In this document: piece after piece, positions 25,708 to 33,662 of the stretch
Layout: each line of letters starts with the position of its first letter
Position numbering within the stretch: the stretch's first letter is position 1
NCBI GenBank assembly: GCA_036000105.1
Contig: DASYGE010000003.1
Coordinates: 1 to 43,563, forward strand
Direction: 5' to 3'
DNA: 43,563 bases
Source of the DNA: DASUBN01 sp036000105
GTDB taxonomy: Bacteria > Pseudomonadota > Gammaproteobacteria > Natronospirales > REEB76
Translations under genes and position numbers: made by a program
Notes under the pieces: model-generated
What the model saw: the letters and a program-made list of their open reading frames with translations, nothing else
What the model was told of the DNA's origin: nothing
The model's database searches: none

Positions 25708-28257
25708 TTACAGCGTGCGCGCCACTTCCACGCGTTCGAAGCATTCGATCATGTCGCCGGGCTTCACGTCGTTGTAGTCCTTCACGCCGATGCCGCATTC
25801 GGTGCCGGCACGCACTTCGCTGGCCTCATCCTTGAAGCGGCGCAGGGACTCGAGCGCACCCTCGAATATCACCACGTTGTCGCGCAGCACCCGTATCGGG
25901 TTGTTGCGTTTGACGTAGCCCTCGACCACCAGGCAGCCGGCGATGGCACCGATCTTGGAGGAACGGAACACGTCGCGTACCTCGGCCAGGCCCACGATCT
26001 GCTCGCGCACCTCGGGCTTGAGCATACCGATCACGGCCTTCTTGACGTCGTCGATGGCTTCGTAGATCACGCTGTAATAGCGCACATCCAGGCCGGCTTC
26101 CGCCGCCAGGCGGCGCGCGCCCGCATCGGCACGCACGTTGAAACCGATGATCGCCGCCTTGGAAGCGAGCGCCAGGTTCACGTCGGACTCTGTGATGCCA
26201 CCTACGCTGCTGGAGACGACCTTCACCTTCACTTCATCGTTGGATATCTGGGTGAGCGCGTCGCGCAAGGCCTCGGCGCTGCCCTGCACGTCGGACTTGA
26301 CCAGCAAGGTGAGGGACTTCTGCCCGCCGTCCTGCATCTGCTGGAACACGTCGTCGAGCTTCGTGGCCTGGCCGCGCGCCAGCTTCACGTCACGGAACTT
26401 GCCCTGGCGATAGAGCGCGACTTCACGAGCCTTGCGTTCGTCTGGCACCACCAGTGCCTCGTCGCCTGCATTCGGGGTGCTGGAAAGACCGAGCACCAGC
26501 GCCGGCATGGAAGGTCCAGCCTGCTCGATGCGTGCGCCTGCCTCATCGAACATGGCGCGCACACGGCCGAACTCATGGCCCGCCAGGAGGATGTCCCCGG
26601 CCTTGAGCAGGCCCTGTTGCACCAGGACCGTGGCCACGACGCCGCGGCCCTTCTCCAGGCTCGACTCCAGCACGAAACCCGCGGCCGGGCCGTCGGCCAC
26701 CGCCTTCAGCTCCATGATCTCGGCCTGCACGATGATGGAATCCAGCAGCGCATCCACGCCGACGCCGGTCTTGGCCGACACCTGCACGAAGATGTTCTCG
26801 CCGCCCCACTGCTCGGGGATGATCTGATGCACGGATAGGTCGTTGCGCACCTTGTCGAAATCCGCTTCCGGCTTGTCGCTCTTGGTGATGGCCACCACGA
26901 TGGGCACCTCGGCGGCGCGCGCATGGTTGATGGCTTCCACGGTCTGGGGCATGACGCCGTCGTCCGCCGCCACCACCAGCACCACGATGTCCGTGACCTT
27001 GGCGCCGCGGGCGCGCATGGCGGTGAAGGCCGCGTGGCCGGGCGTGTCCAGGAACGTGATGGCGCCCTTCGGCGTCTGCACGTGATAGGCGCCGATGTGC
27101 TGGGTGATGCCGCCGGCCTCGCGGGCCGCGACCCGCGACTTGCGGATGTAATCCAGCAGCGAAGTCTTGCCGTGATCCACGTGTCCCATGACCGTGACCA
27201 CCGGCGCGCGGGTGACCTGCACGCCTTCCTGCTTCACGTTCACGACCCGGTCCTCGACGTCGCTCTCTTTCTCGAGCTTGGCCTTGTGGCCCATCTCGTC
27301 CACCACGATGGCGGCGGTCTCCTGGTCGATGAGTTGGTTGATGGTGGCCATGGCCCCCATGTTCATCATCACCTTGATGACTTCGTTGGCCTTGACGGCC
27401 ATGCGCTGGGCCAGCTCGCCCACGGTGATGGTCTCGGGGATGGCGACCTCGCGTACCTGCGGCGCCACCGGCTTCTCGAAGGCATGCTTGGACTCGCTCT
27501 GCACGCTGACCGGGCCACGGCTCTTGCCGGGCTTCTTCTTGCGCTTATTGGACAGCTCATGGGCGACGTGCAATTCGGCGCGGCCGTACTTGGTGTGTTT
27601 GTCGTCCACCACCGGGGCGGCGACCGGCGTGCCGACCGGTGCGGGTTTGCCCTTGGGTAGCGCAGCGCGCATGCGCCGGTCTTCCTCTTCCGCCTCGCGG
27701 CGAGCGTCGGCCTCGGCGCGGCGGCGTTCGGTGTCCGCGCGCGTGTGGGTATCTTGTTCCTGCTTGCGCTTGGCCTCTTCGTCCTGGTGGCGCTTGCGCT
27801 CCTGCTCCTCGGCCAGGCGCTTGGCGTCTTCGACGGCCTGCTTCTCGGCGCGCTCCGCGGCGCGCTTCTCGTCCTCGACGCGCTTCTCGTCCTCGGCGGC
27901 CTGGCGGACGGCGTCCTCCTCGGCACGGCGCTTGGCTTCTTCTTCCATCACCGCGCTGCGTTTCACGTAGGTACGCTTCTTGCGCACTTCCACGCTCACG
28001 GTCTTGGCGCGGCCCTGGTTGCCGGTGAGCTTGATCTCGGAGACGCTGCGGCGCTTCAGGGTGATCTTGCGCGGCTCGGCCGAGGAATCCTCGCCGTGGC
28101 TCTGGCGCAGGTGCGTCAGGAGCTGCATCTTCTGGTCGTCGCTGATGGCAGCATCCGGGTCACCGACCTCGATGCCCGCCTCAGACAGCTGCGTGAGCAG
28201 GCGATCCACGGGAGTGCCTACCACTTCCGCCAGTTGTCTTACCGTGACTTGCGCCAT
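25708..28257 (-). CDS. infB: Translation initiation factor IF-2
   Basis: An 849-residue GTPase that brings fMet-tRNA to the 30S subunit. It has an N-terminal IF2N domain (1-50), a long Glu/Lys/Arg/Ala-rich region at about 104-200, and a second IF2N-type segment at 275-325. The G domain shows G1 GHVDHGKT (358-365) and G3 DTPGH (404-408). G4 reads TKSD (458-461) in place of NKxD, an Asn-to-Thr change also known from some other GTPases. The C-terminal half carries the subunit-joining and fMet-binding domains. The initiator tRNA gene opens the same operon. Internal start sites for shorter IF2 forms, known in E. coli, were not resolved. Confidence 0.97.
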   Translation of the reverse strand: MAQVTVRQLAEVVGTPVDRLLTQLSEAGIEVGDPDAAISDDQKMQLLTHLRQSHGEDSSAEPRKITLKRRSVSEIKLTGNQGRAKTVSVEVRKKRTYVKRSAVMEEEAKRRAEEDAVRQAAEDEKRVEDEKRAAERAEKQAVEDAKRLAEEQERKRHQDEEAKRKQEQDTHTRADTERRRAEADARREAEEEDRRMRAALPKGKPAPVGTPVAAPVVDDKHTKYGRAELHVAHELSNKRKKKPGKSRGPVSVQSESKHAFEKPVAPQVREVAIPETITVGELAQRMAVKANEVIKVMMNMGAMATINQLIDQETAAIVVDEMGHKAKLEKESDVEDRVVNVKQEGVQVTRAPVVTVMGHVDHGKTSLLDYIRKSRVAAREAGGITQHIGAYHVQTPKGAITFLDTPGHAAFTAMRARGAKVTDIVVLVVAADDGVMPQTVEAINHARAAEVPIVVAITKSDKPEADFDKVRNDLSVHQIIPEQWGGENIFVQVSAKTGVGVDALLDSIIVQAEIMELKAVADGPAAGFVLESSLEKGRGVVATVLVQQGLLKAGDILLAGHEFGRVRAMFDEAGARIEQAGPSMPALVLGLSSTPNAGDEALVVPDERKAREVALYRQGKFRDVKLARGQATKLDDVFQQMQDGGQKSLTLLVKSDVQGSAEALRDALTQISNDEVKVKVVSSSVGGITESDVNLALASKAAIIGFNVRADAGARRLAAEAGLDVRYYSVIYEAIDDVKKAVIGMLKPEVREQIVGLAEVRDVFRSSKIGAIAGCLVVEGYVKRNNPIRVLRDNVVIFEGALESLRRFKDEASEVRAGTECGIGVKDYNDVKPGDMIECFERVEVARTL

Positions 28258-28281
28258 GAGCTAAGCTCCTCGGTGCTCTTG

Positions 28282-29787
28282 TTACTTCTCTTGCGCCTGT
28301 TCGCCGGCGAACCAGGGGGCGCGGGCGGCCATGATGAGCTCGGCGGCTTTCGCCTCGTCCAGCCCTTCGATGTCCTTGATCTCATCCACCGACTGCTCTG
28401 CCAGATCCTCCATAGTGATGATGCCGCGGTTGGCGAACTGATAGGCCAGGGCCTTGTCCATGCCCGCCATGTTCAGCAGGTCTTCCGCCGGTTCGCTGTC
28501 GCCCAGCTGCTCTTCGCTGGCGATAGCCTGGGTCAGGAGCACGTCGCGGGCGCGGCCGCGCAGTTCATCCACCGTGGCTTCGTCGAATTCCTCGATGGAC
28601 AGCAGTTCCGTGGTGGGCACATAGGCGATCTCTTCGATGCTGGAGAAACCCTCCTGCACCAGGATCACGGCCACGTCCGCATCCACGTCCAGTTGTTCCA
28701 TGAACAGTTTCTGCAGGGTCTGGGATTCGGCCTCGGTCTTCTGGGTGGCCTGGGCCTCGCTCATGACGTTGAGCTCCCAACCGGAGAGCTGGCTCGCAAG
28801 GCGCACGTTCTGGCCGCCGCGGCCGATGGCCTTGGACAGGTTGTCCTCCGCCACCGCGATGTCCATGCTCTTGGATTCTTCATCCATGGTGATGGACTGC
28901 ACTTCGGCGGGCGACATGGCATTGATGACGAACTGGGCCGGGTTGTCGTCCCAAGGCACGATGTCCACACGCTCGCCGGAGAGCTCGTTGGAAACGGCCT
29001 GCACGCGCGAACCGCGCATGCCGACACAGGCGCCCACCGGATCGATGCGTGAGTCGTTGCTCTTGACCGCCACCTTGGCACGCGAACCCGGATCCCGGGC
29101 AGCACCCTTGATCTCGATCAGGCCCTGGCCCACTTCCGGCACTTCGAGCTTGAACAGCTCGATGAGGAACTCCGGCGCGGTGCGGGTCACGAACAGCTGC
29201 GGGCCGCGCGCTTCAGCGCGCACGTCCTTGAGGTAACCGCGGATGCGGTCACCGGTGCGCACCGCCTCGCGCGGGATCATGTCCTCGCGGGGGATGAAGG
29301 CTTCGGCGTTGTTGCCGAGGTCTATGTAGATGTTGCCGCGCTCCACGCGCTTGACGAGGCCGGTGACCAGCTCGCCGATGCGGCCCTGATAGGCCTCCAC
29401 CACTTGGGCGCGCTCGGCTTCGCGCACTTTCTGCACGATGACCTGTTTCGCGGTCTGGGCGGCGATGCGGCCGAAGGCCACGGATTCCATGGGTTCTTCG
29501 ATGAAGTCACCCACCACCATGTCGGCTTTGACGTCGATGGCGTCCATGAGCCGGATCTCGCGGTCAGGCGACTCGAGCAGCATGTCGTCCGGCTGCACCA
29601 CCCAGCGGCGGAAGGTCTCGTACTCGCCCGTCTGGCGGTTGATGGAGACGCGCGCGTCGATCTCGCCGCCGTGCTTCTTGCGCGTGGCAGAGGCCAAAGC
29701 CGCTTCCAGCGCCTCGAAGATCACGTTCTTGTCCACGCCCTTCTCGTTGGAGACGGCGTCCACGACCAGCAGTATCTCTTTGTTCAT
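28282..29787 (-). CDS. nusA: Transcription termination/antitermination factor NusA
   Basis: A 501-residue elongation factor that binds RNAP and modulates pausing, termination and antitermination. The N-terminal RNAP-binding domain (MNKEILLVVDAVSNEKGVDKNVIFEALEAALASATRKKHG) is followed by S1 (about 135-200), KH1 and KH2 (about 230-345, including VGACVGMRGSRVQAVSNELSGERVDIV and AIGRGGQNVRLASQLSGWELNV). Two C-terminal acidic repeats follow (about 365-495), as in E. coli. GGAAGA precedes the ATG. Family knowledge: NusA autoregulates its operon through terminators after metY, and this window has several hairpins there. Confidence 0.97.
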   Translation of the reverse strand: MNKEILLVVDAVSNEKGVDKNVIFEALEAALASATRKKHGGEIDARVSINRQTGEYETFRRWVVQPDDMLLESPDREIRLMDAIDVKADMVVGDFIEEPMESVAFGRIAAQTAKQVIVQKVREAERAQVVEAYQGRIGELVTGLVKRVERGNIYIDLGNNAEAFIPREDMIPREAVRTGDRIRGYLKDVRAEARGPQLFVTRTAPEFLIELFKLEVPEVGQGLIEIKGAARDPGSRAKVAVKSNDSRIDPVGACVGMRGSRVQAVSNELSGERVDIVPWDDNPAQFVINAMSPAEVQSITMDEESKSMDIAVAEDNLSKAIGRGGQNVRLASQLSGWELNVMSEAQATQKTEAESQTLQKLFMEQLDVDADVAVILVQEGFSSIEEIAYVPTTELLSIEEFDEATVDELRGRARDVLLTQAIASEEQLGDSEPAEDLLNMAGMDKALAYQFANRGIITMEDLAEQSVDEIKDIEGLDEAKAAELIMAARAPWFAGEQAQEK

Positions 29788-29816
29788 GCTTCTGTCTTCC
29801 AGATATGACGTTCGGT

Positions 29817-30263
29817 TCAGAATTTCGGTACCAGTCTTGCCCTGCCGATATCACCGATCGGCAGGCGGAACAATTCCTCATCCACTTCGATCAACACCTC
29901 ACCCGCTTCGCAACCCTTGAGGGTGCCGGTGAAGCGGCGCCGTCCGTCCCGGGGCAGCGCGAGTTCGAGCTTCGCTTGTTCACCGGCGAAGCGGGCGTAA
30001 TCCGTCTCCTTGCGCAGCGGCCGGTCGAGTCCCGGCGAGGACACCTCCAGGGTGTAGGCGCCGGGGATCGGGTCTTCCACGTCCAGCACCGAACTCACCT
30101 GGCGGCTGACCTTCTCGCAATCGTCCACCGTCACGCCGCCCGGACGGTCTATGAATATCCTGAGCAGGCCGCCACGGCCCTGGGGATGGAACTCCAGTTC
30201 CACCAGCTCATATCCCAGCGCCTCCGCGGCGGGCTCCAGCAACTTCAGCAAAATCTCGCGCAC
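29817..30263 (-). CDS. rimP: Ribosome maturation factor RimP
   Basis: A 148-residue 30S maturation factor. It contains EPAAEALGYELVELEFHPQGRGGLLRIFIDRPGGVTVDDCEKVSRQVSSVLDVEDPIPGAYTLEVSSPGLDRPL, the standard RimP N-terminal domain, then an Sm-like C-terminal domain ending IGDIGRARLVPKF. No ATG fits: the only in-frame ATG (30314) lies inside a terminator hairpin. GTG 30263 is chosen because GGAG lies ten bases upstream and it gives the usual length. TTG 30290 is an alternative. The gene is 29 bases before nusA. Confidence 0.9.
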   Translation of the reverse strand: MREILLKLLEPAAEALGYELVELEFHPQGRGGLLRIFIDRPGGVTVDDCEKVSRQVSSVLDVEDPIPGAYTLEVSSPGLDRPLRKETDYARFAGEQAKLELALPRDGRRRFTGTLKGCEAGEVLIEVDEELFRLPIGDIGRARLVPKF

Positions 30264-30290
30264 GCGCTTCGTGCTCCGTCGTCCGTACAA

Positions 30291-30315
30291 ATAAAAAATG
30301 GGCACTAGGCCCATT
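30291..30315 (-). terminator. Terminator hairpin just upstream of rimP
   Basis: On the minus strand AATGGGC / GCCCATT (arms at 30315-30309 and 30303-30297) with a 5-base loop is followed by T residues (30298-30293). It is the last of six hairpins between the initiator tRNA and rimP and ends 28 bases before the proposed rimP start. Confidence 0.85.
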
Positions 30316-30318
30316 CCC

Positions 30319-30341
30319 AAAAACCCCGCGGGACCGCGAGG
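30319..30341 (-). terminator. Terminator-like hairpin in the rimP leader
   Basis: A GC-rich 7-bp stem on the minus strand (arms 30341-30335 and 30330-30324, one G-U pair, loop 30334-30331) is followed by five T residues (30323-30319). Confidence 0.7.
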
Positions 30342-30356
30342 CGCCCAAGACGACAA

Positions 30357-30403
30357 ACCCCGGGCAGCCCGGGGTGCTGGCAAGGCCCTTCTGGCGAGGG
30401 CCT
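30357..30403 (-). other. Two GC-rich hairpins without T-tracts in the rimP leader
   Basis: ACCCCGGGC / GCCCGGGGT (30357-30375, almost no loop) and AGGCCCT / AGGGCCT (30383-30389 and 30397-30403, 7-base loop) lie side by side between the T-tract hairpins. They could pause polymerase or shape the alternative folding of the leader. Confidence 0.65.
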
Positions 30404-30414
30404 CTGCCGGACGC

Positions 30415-30435
30415 AAAAAAACCCCTGCGCGGGGT
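30415..30435 (-). terminator. First terminator after the initiator tRNA
   Basis: On the minus strand ACCCC / GGGGT (arms 30435-30431 and 30425-30421, loop 30430-30426) is followed by six further T residues (30420-30415). The stem is short but GC-rich. It probably produces a fraction of monocistronic tRNA transcripts. Confidence 0.75.
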
Positions 30436-30448
30436 CCTGCATCCAAGT

Positions 30449-30473
30449 ACTTCGGTAGCAATACTACCTAAGT
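30449..30473 (-). other. Trailer hairpin downstream of tRNA-fMet
   Basis: ACTT-C-GGTAG / CTACC-T-AAGT (30449-30458 and 30464-30473) forms a 9-bp stem with a single internal mismatch and loop CAATA, beginning 12 bases past the CCA end. No T-tract follows. A role in tRNA 3' processing is plausible. Confidence 0.55.
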
Positions 30474-30484
30474 CATTGATTTAT

Positions 30485-30561
<77 letters not shown>

Positions 30562-30575
30562 CCCGGCGGACGTGG

Positions 30576-30604
30576 AATATATAGCAAAAAGACCGGTATT
30601 TCAA
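30576..30604 (-). promoter_or_regulatory. Sigma-70 promoter for tRNA-fMet and the rimP-nusA-infB operon
   Basis: On the minus strand TTGAAA (30604-30599) and TATATT (30581-30576) are separated by exactly 17 bases, with the -10 ending 14 bases before the tRNA 5' end. It lies in the nuoN-tRNA gap (30562-30672). That gap otherwise holds only a weak CCGG-based inverted repeat after nuoN (about 30632-30655) with a T5 run some bases further on, a poor terminator candidate. Confidence 0.82.
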
Positions 30605-30672
30605 GGTTTTGTAGCGAAAAAGCGACGTGAAGCCGGAAGCTCAGTACACCGGACTCCCTACCAGCAGGCTTT

Positions 30673-32115
30673 TTAGAAGGCGATGACCCGGGCGCACAGG
30701 GCCATGAGCGGCCCCGGCAGGACCCCCAGGGCCAGGATGGCGAGGCCGTTACCCGACAGGAGCCAGCGCACGTCGAACTCCGAGCGCACCGTGCGCGCGT
30801 TGGCCGGCGCCCGATCGAAGTACATGAGCTTCACCAGCCGGATGTAGTAATAGGCGCTGATGATGGAGAACACGACCGCTGTGACCGCGAGCCAGGTGAG
30901 GCCGGCGTCGATCACTGCGCGCAGCACGTAGAGCTTGGCGAAGAAGCCCACGAAGGGCGGCACCCCCGCCATGCCGAACATCACCATCAGCATCACGGCG
31001 GCGAACCAGGGACTGCGCTCGTTCAGGCCTTTGAAGTCTTCCAGGCGTTCCGCTTCGAAGCCCTTGCGGGCCAGCAACAGGATCAGGCCGAAGGCCGCCA
31101 TGGCCATGAGCACGTAGGTGAGCGTGTAGAACATGGCCGCCTGGTAACCGGCGGTGGTGCCGGCCAGGATGCCAAGCAGGATGAATCCCACATGGCCTAT
31201 CGTCGAATAGGCCAGCATGCGCTTCAAATTGCTCTGGGCGATGGCCACGAAGCTGCCGATGGCCATGGAGAGGATGGAGATCACGATGAGCATGCCCTGC
31301 CAGTCGCTATGCAGGCCGCCAAGGCCTTCCACCAAGAAGCGCATGAACAAAGCGAAGGCGGCGATCTTGGGAGCGGTGCCCACGAACAGGGTGACGGAGG
31401 TGGCGGAGCCTTCGTACACATCCGGCAGCCACATATGGAACGGGACTGCGCCGAGCTTGAAACACAAGCCCGCGATCACGAACCCCAGGGCGAAGAGCGT
31501 GGCGATGCTGGCGCTCGGTGCAGCGGCGATATGCACGCCGAGGCCCGTGAGATCGAGGGTGCCGGTGGCGCCGTACAGCAGCGACATGCCGTAGAGCAGC
31601 ACGCCGGAGGCGATGGCCCCCAGCACGAAATATTTCATGGCGGCCTCGGAGGCCACCGGGGATTCACGGTCCAGCGCCACCATGGCGTAGAGCGACAGGG
31701 AGTGCAGTTCTAGGCCCAGATACACGGTGAGCATGCTATGGGCCGAGATCATGATCATCATGCCGAGCAGCGCTGTCAGGCCGAGGATGTAGTACTCGCC
31801 CTTGAACAAGCCGCGGTCCCGCAAGTAATCCCGGGAGTAGATGAACACCACCGCCACCACGAGATAGGTGAAGAGCTTCAGTACGTTGCCCATGGCATCG
31901 TTCACGAACATGCCGCTGAAGGTCAGGAGACTCCCCTGCTGGGCCACCGCCACCGTCAACCAGGCGGTGCCGGCGACGGATGCCAGTGACAGCCAATAGG
32001 TGACCAGGCGGTGCGCATCCGAGATGCACACGTCCACCACCAGGATGAAGCAGATCATCCCCAGGAGGAACATCTCCGGGACGGCGGGCAGGAACTGGGG
32101 GAACTCGAAACTCAT
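30673..32115 (-). CDS. nuoN: NADH-quinone oxidoreductase subunit N
   Basis: A 480-residue antiporter-like membrane subunit with about 14 transmembrane helices, one of three Mrp-type proton channels of complex I. Conserved features include LGLELHSLSLYAMVALDRESPVASEAAMKYFVLGAIASGVLLYGMSLLYGATG (with the TM5 glutamate and lysine-bearing segments) and FKLGAVPFHMWLPDVYEGSATSVTLFVGTAPKIA. Last gene of the nuo run, four bases after nuoM. No strong terminator separates it from the tRNA downstream. Confidence 0.96.
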   Translation of the reverse strand: MSFEFPQFLPAVPEMFLLGMICFILVVDVCISDAHRLVTYWLSLASVAGTAWLTVAVAQQGSLLTFSGMFVNDAMGNVLKLFTYLVVAVVFIYSRDYLRDRGLFKGEYYILGLTALLGMMIMISAHSMLTVYLGLELHSLSLYAMVALDRESPVASEAAMKYFVLGAIASGVLLYGMSLLYGATGTLDLTGLGVHIAAAPSASIATLFALGFVIAGLCFKLGAVPFHMWLPDVYEGSATSVTLFVGTAPKIAAFALFMRFLVEGLGGLHSDWQGMLIVISILSMAIGSFVAIAQSNLKRMLAYSTIGHVGFILLGILAGTTAGYQAAMFYTLTYVLMAMAAFGLILLLARKGFEAERLEDFKGLNERSPWFAAVMLMVMFGMAGVPPFVGFFAKLYVLRAVIDAGLTWLAVTAVVFSIISAYYYIRLVKLMYFDRAPANARTVRSEFDVRWLLSGNGLAILALGVLPGPLMALCARVIAF

Positions 32116-32119
32116 GGGC

Positions 32120-33643
32120 TCACCCGCTGGTAAGTTTTGTCTGCACCACCTGGTGCACCAGGTTGGTGACGGTGGCGTGCATCACATCCAGCAAAGGCGC
32201 CGGCCAGATGCCGATGAGGATCACCGGCACGGCGCACAGGCCCAGTACGATGAACTCACGCTGGCTGATGTCTTTCATCTCTTTCACATGGTCGTTGCCC
32301 ACCGTGCCGTAGAGCACGCGCTTCACCAGCCACAGCGAATAGGCCGCCCCCAGGAACAGGGTGAAAGCCGCCAGGAAGGCGATCCAGAAGTTGGCACGCA
32401 TGGCCGAGAGGATCACCATCCACTCGCCCACGAAGCCGGAGGTGCCGGGCAGACCGCAGTTGGCCATGGCGAACAGCACCATGAAGAATGCGAAAGCCGG
32501 CATCACGTTCACCACGCCGCCGTAGGCGCCGATGTCGCGGGTGTGCATGCGGTCGTAGAGCACGCCGACGCAGAGGAACAAGGCGCCCGAGATGAAACCG
32601 TGGGAGATCATCTGCACGATGCCGCCCTCCACGCCCATGGCCGTGCCGGCGGTGCCGGAGGTCTTGTCGAAGATCAGGAACAGCAGGAAGAAGCCCAGCG
32701 TCACGAAGCCCATGTGAGCCACAGAGGAATAGGCCACCAGCTTCTTCATGTCCGTCTGCACGATGGCCACGAAGCCGATATACACGATGGCGATGAGCGA
32801 GAGCGCCACCACGAACCAGGTGAGCAGATGGCTCGCATCCGGCACGATAGGCAGGCTGAAGCGCAGGAAACCGTAACCGCCCATCTTCAGCATGATGGCC
32901 GCGAGGATCACCGAGCCGCCGGTGGGCGCTTCCACGTGGGCATCCGGCAGCCAGGTGTGCACCGGCCACATGGGCACTTTCACCGCGAAAGCCAGCAGGA
33001 AGGCGATGAATATCCATATCTGGGGTTGCAGGCCGAGAGGCAGCTGTTGGAAAGCGAGGATGTCGAAGCTGCCGCTCTTCACGTACATGTAGATGAGAGC
33101 CACCAGCATGAACACGGAGCCGAAGAAGGTATAGAGGAAGAACTTGATGGTGGCGTAGACACGCCGCGGCCCGCCCCACACGCCGATGATGATGAACATC
33201 GGGATCAGCATGGCTTCCCACAGCACGTAGAACAGCATGCCATCCAGGGCCGAGAACACGCCGTTCATCAGGCCTTCGAGGATCAGGAACGCTGCCATGT
33301 ACTGGGAAGGCTTGTACTGGATCACTTCCCAGCCTGCCGCCACCACCAGGATGGTCATGAAGGTGTTGAGCAGGATGAGCGGCATGGAGATGCCGTCCAC
33401 CCCCAGGGAGTAATACACGTTGAAGGTGCTAACCCAGGGCAGTTTCTCGGTGAACTGCATGGCCGCGGTGCTGATGTCGAACTGGGTCCACAGCGGCACG
33501 CTCACGGCGAAACTGACCAGGGCCACCAAGAGCGCCAGCCAGCGGACCGTGGTCGGTGCGATGCGCCCGGCCAGGAGCACCAGGAGTCCGCCCACGATGG
33601 GCAGCCACAGGAGCAGGCTCAGTATCGGAAAGTGACCAGTCAT
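32120..33643 (-). CDS. nuoM: NADH-quinone oxidoreductase subunit M
   Basis: A 507-residue antiporter-like subunit with about 14 transmembrane helices. Typical blocks are YSLGVDGISMPLILLNTFMTILVV, FYVLWEAMLIPMFIIIGVWGGPRRVYATIKFFLYTFFGSVFMLVALIYMY and VKVPMWPVHTWLPDAHVEAPTGGSVILAAIMLKMGGYG, carrying the conserved glutamate and lysines of the proton path. Situated 19 bases after nuoL and four before nuoN in the usual order. Confidence 0.97.
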   Translation of the reverse strand: MTGHFPILSLLLWLPIVGGLLVLLAGRIAPTTVRWLALLVALVSFAVSVPLWTQFDISTAAMQFTEKLPWVSTFNVYYSLGVDGISMPLILLNTFMTILVVAAGWEVIQYKPSQYMAAFLILEGLMNGVFSALDGMLFYVLWEAMLIPMFIIIGVWGGPRRVYATIKFFLYTFFGSVFMLVALIYMYVKSGSFDILAFQQLPLGLQPQIWIFIAFLLAFAVKVPMWPVHTWLPDAHVEAPTGGSVILAAIMLKMGGYGFLRFSLPIVPDASHLLTWFVVALSLIAIVYIGFVAIVQTDMKKLVAYSSVAHMGFVTLGFFLLFLIFDKTSGTAGTAMGVEGGIVQMISHGFISGALFLCVGVLYDRMHTRDIGAYGGVVNVMPAFAFFMVLFAMANCGLPGTSGFVGEWMVILSAMRANFWIAFLAAFTLFLGAAYSLWLVKRVLYGTVGNDHVKEMKDISQREFIVLGLCAVPVILIGIWPAPLLDVMHATVTNLVHQVVQTKLTSG

Positions 33644-33662
33644 CCGTCGTTCTTCCTAGTGT

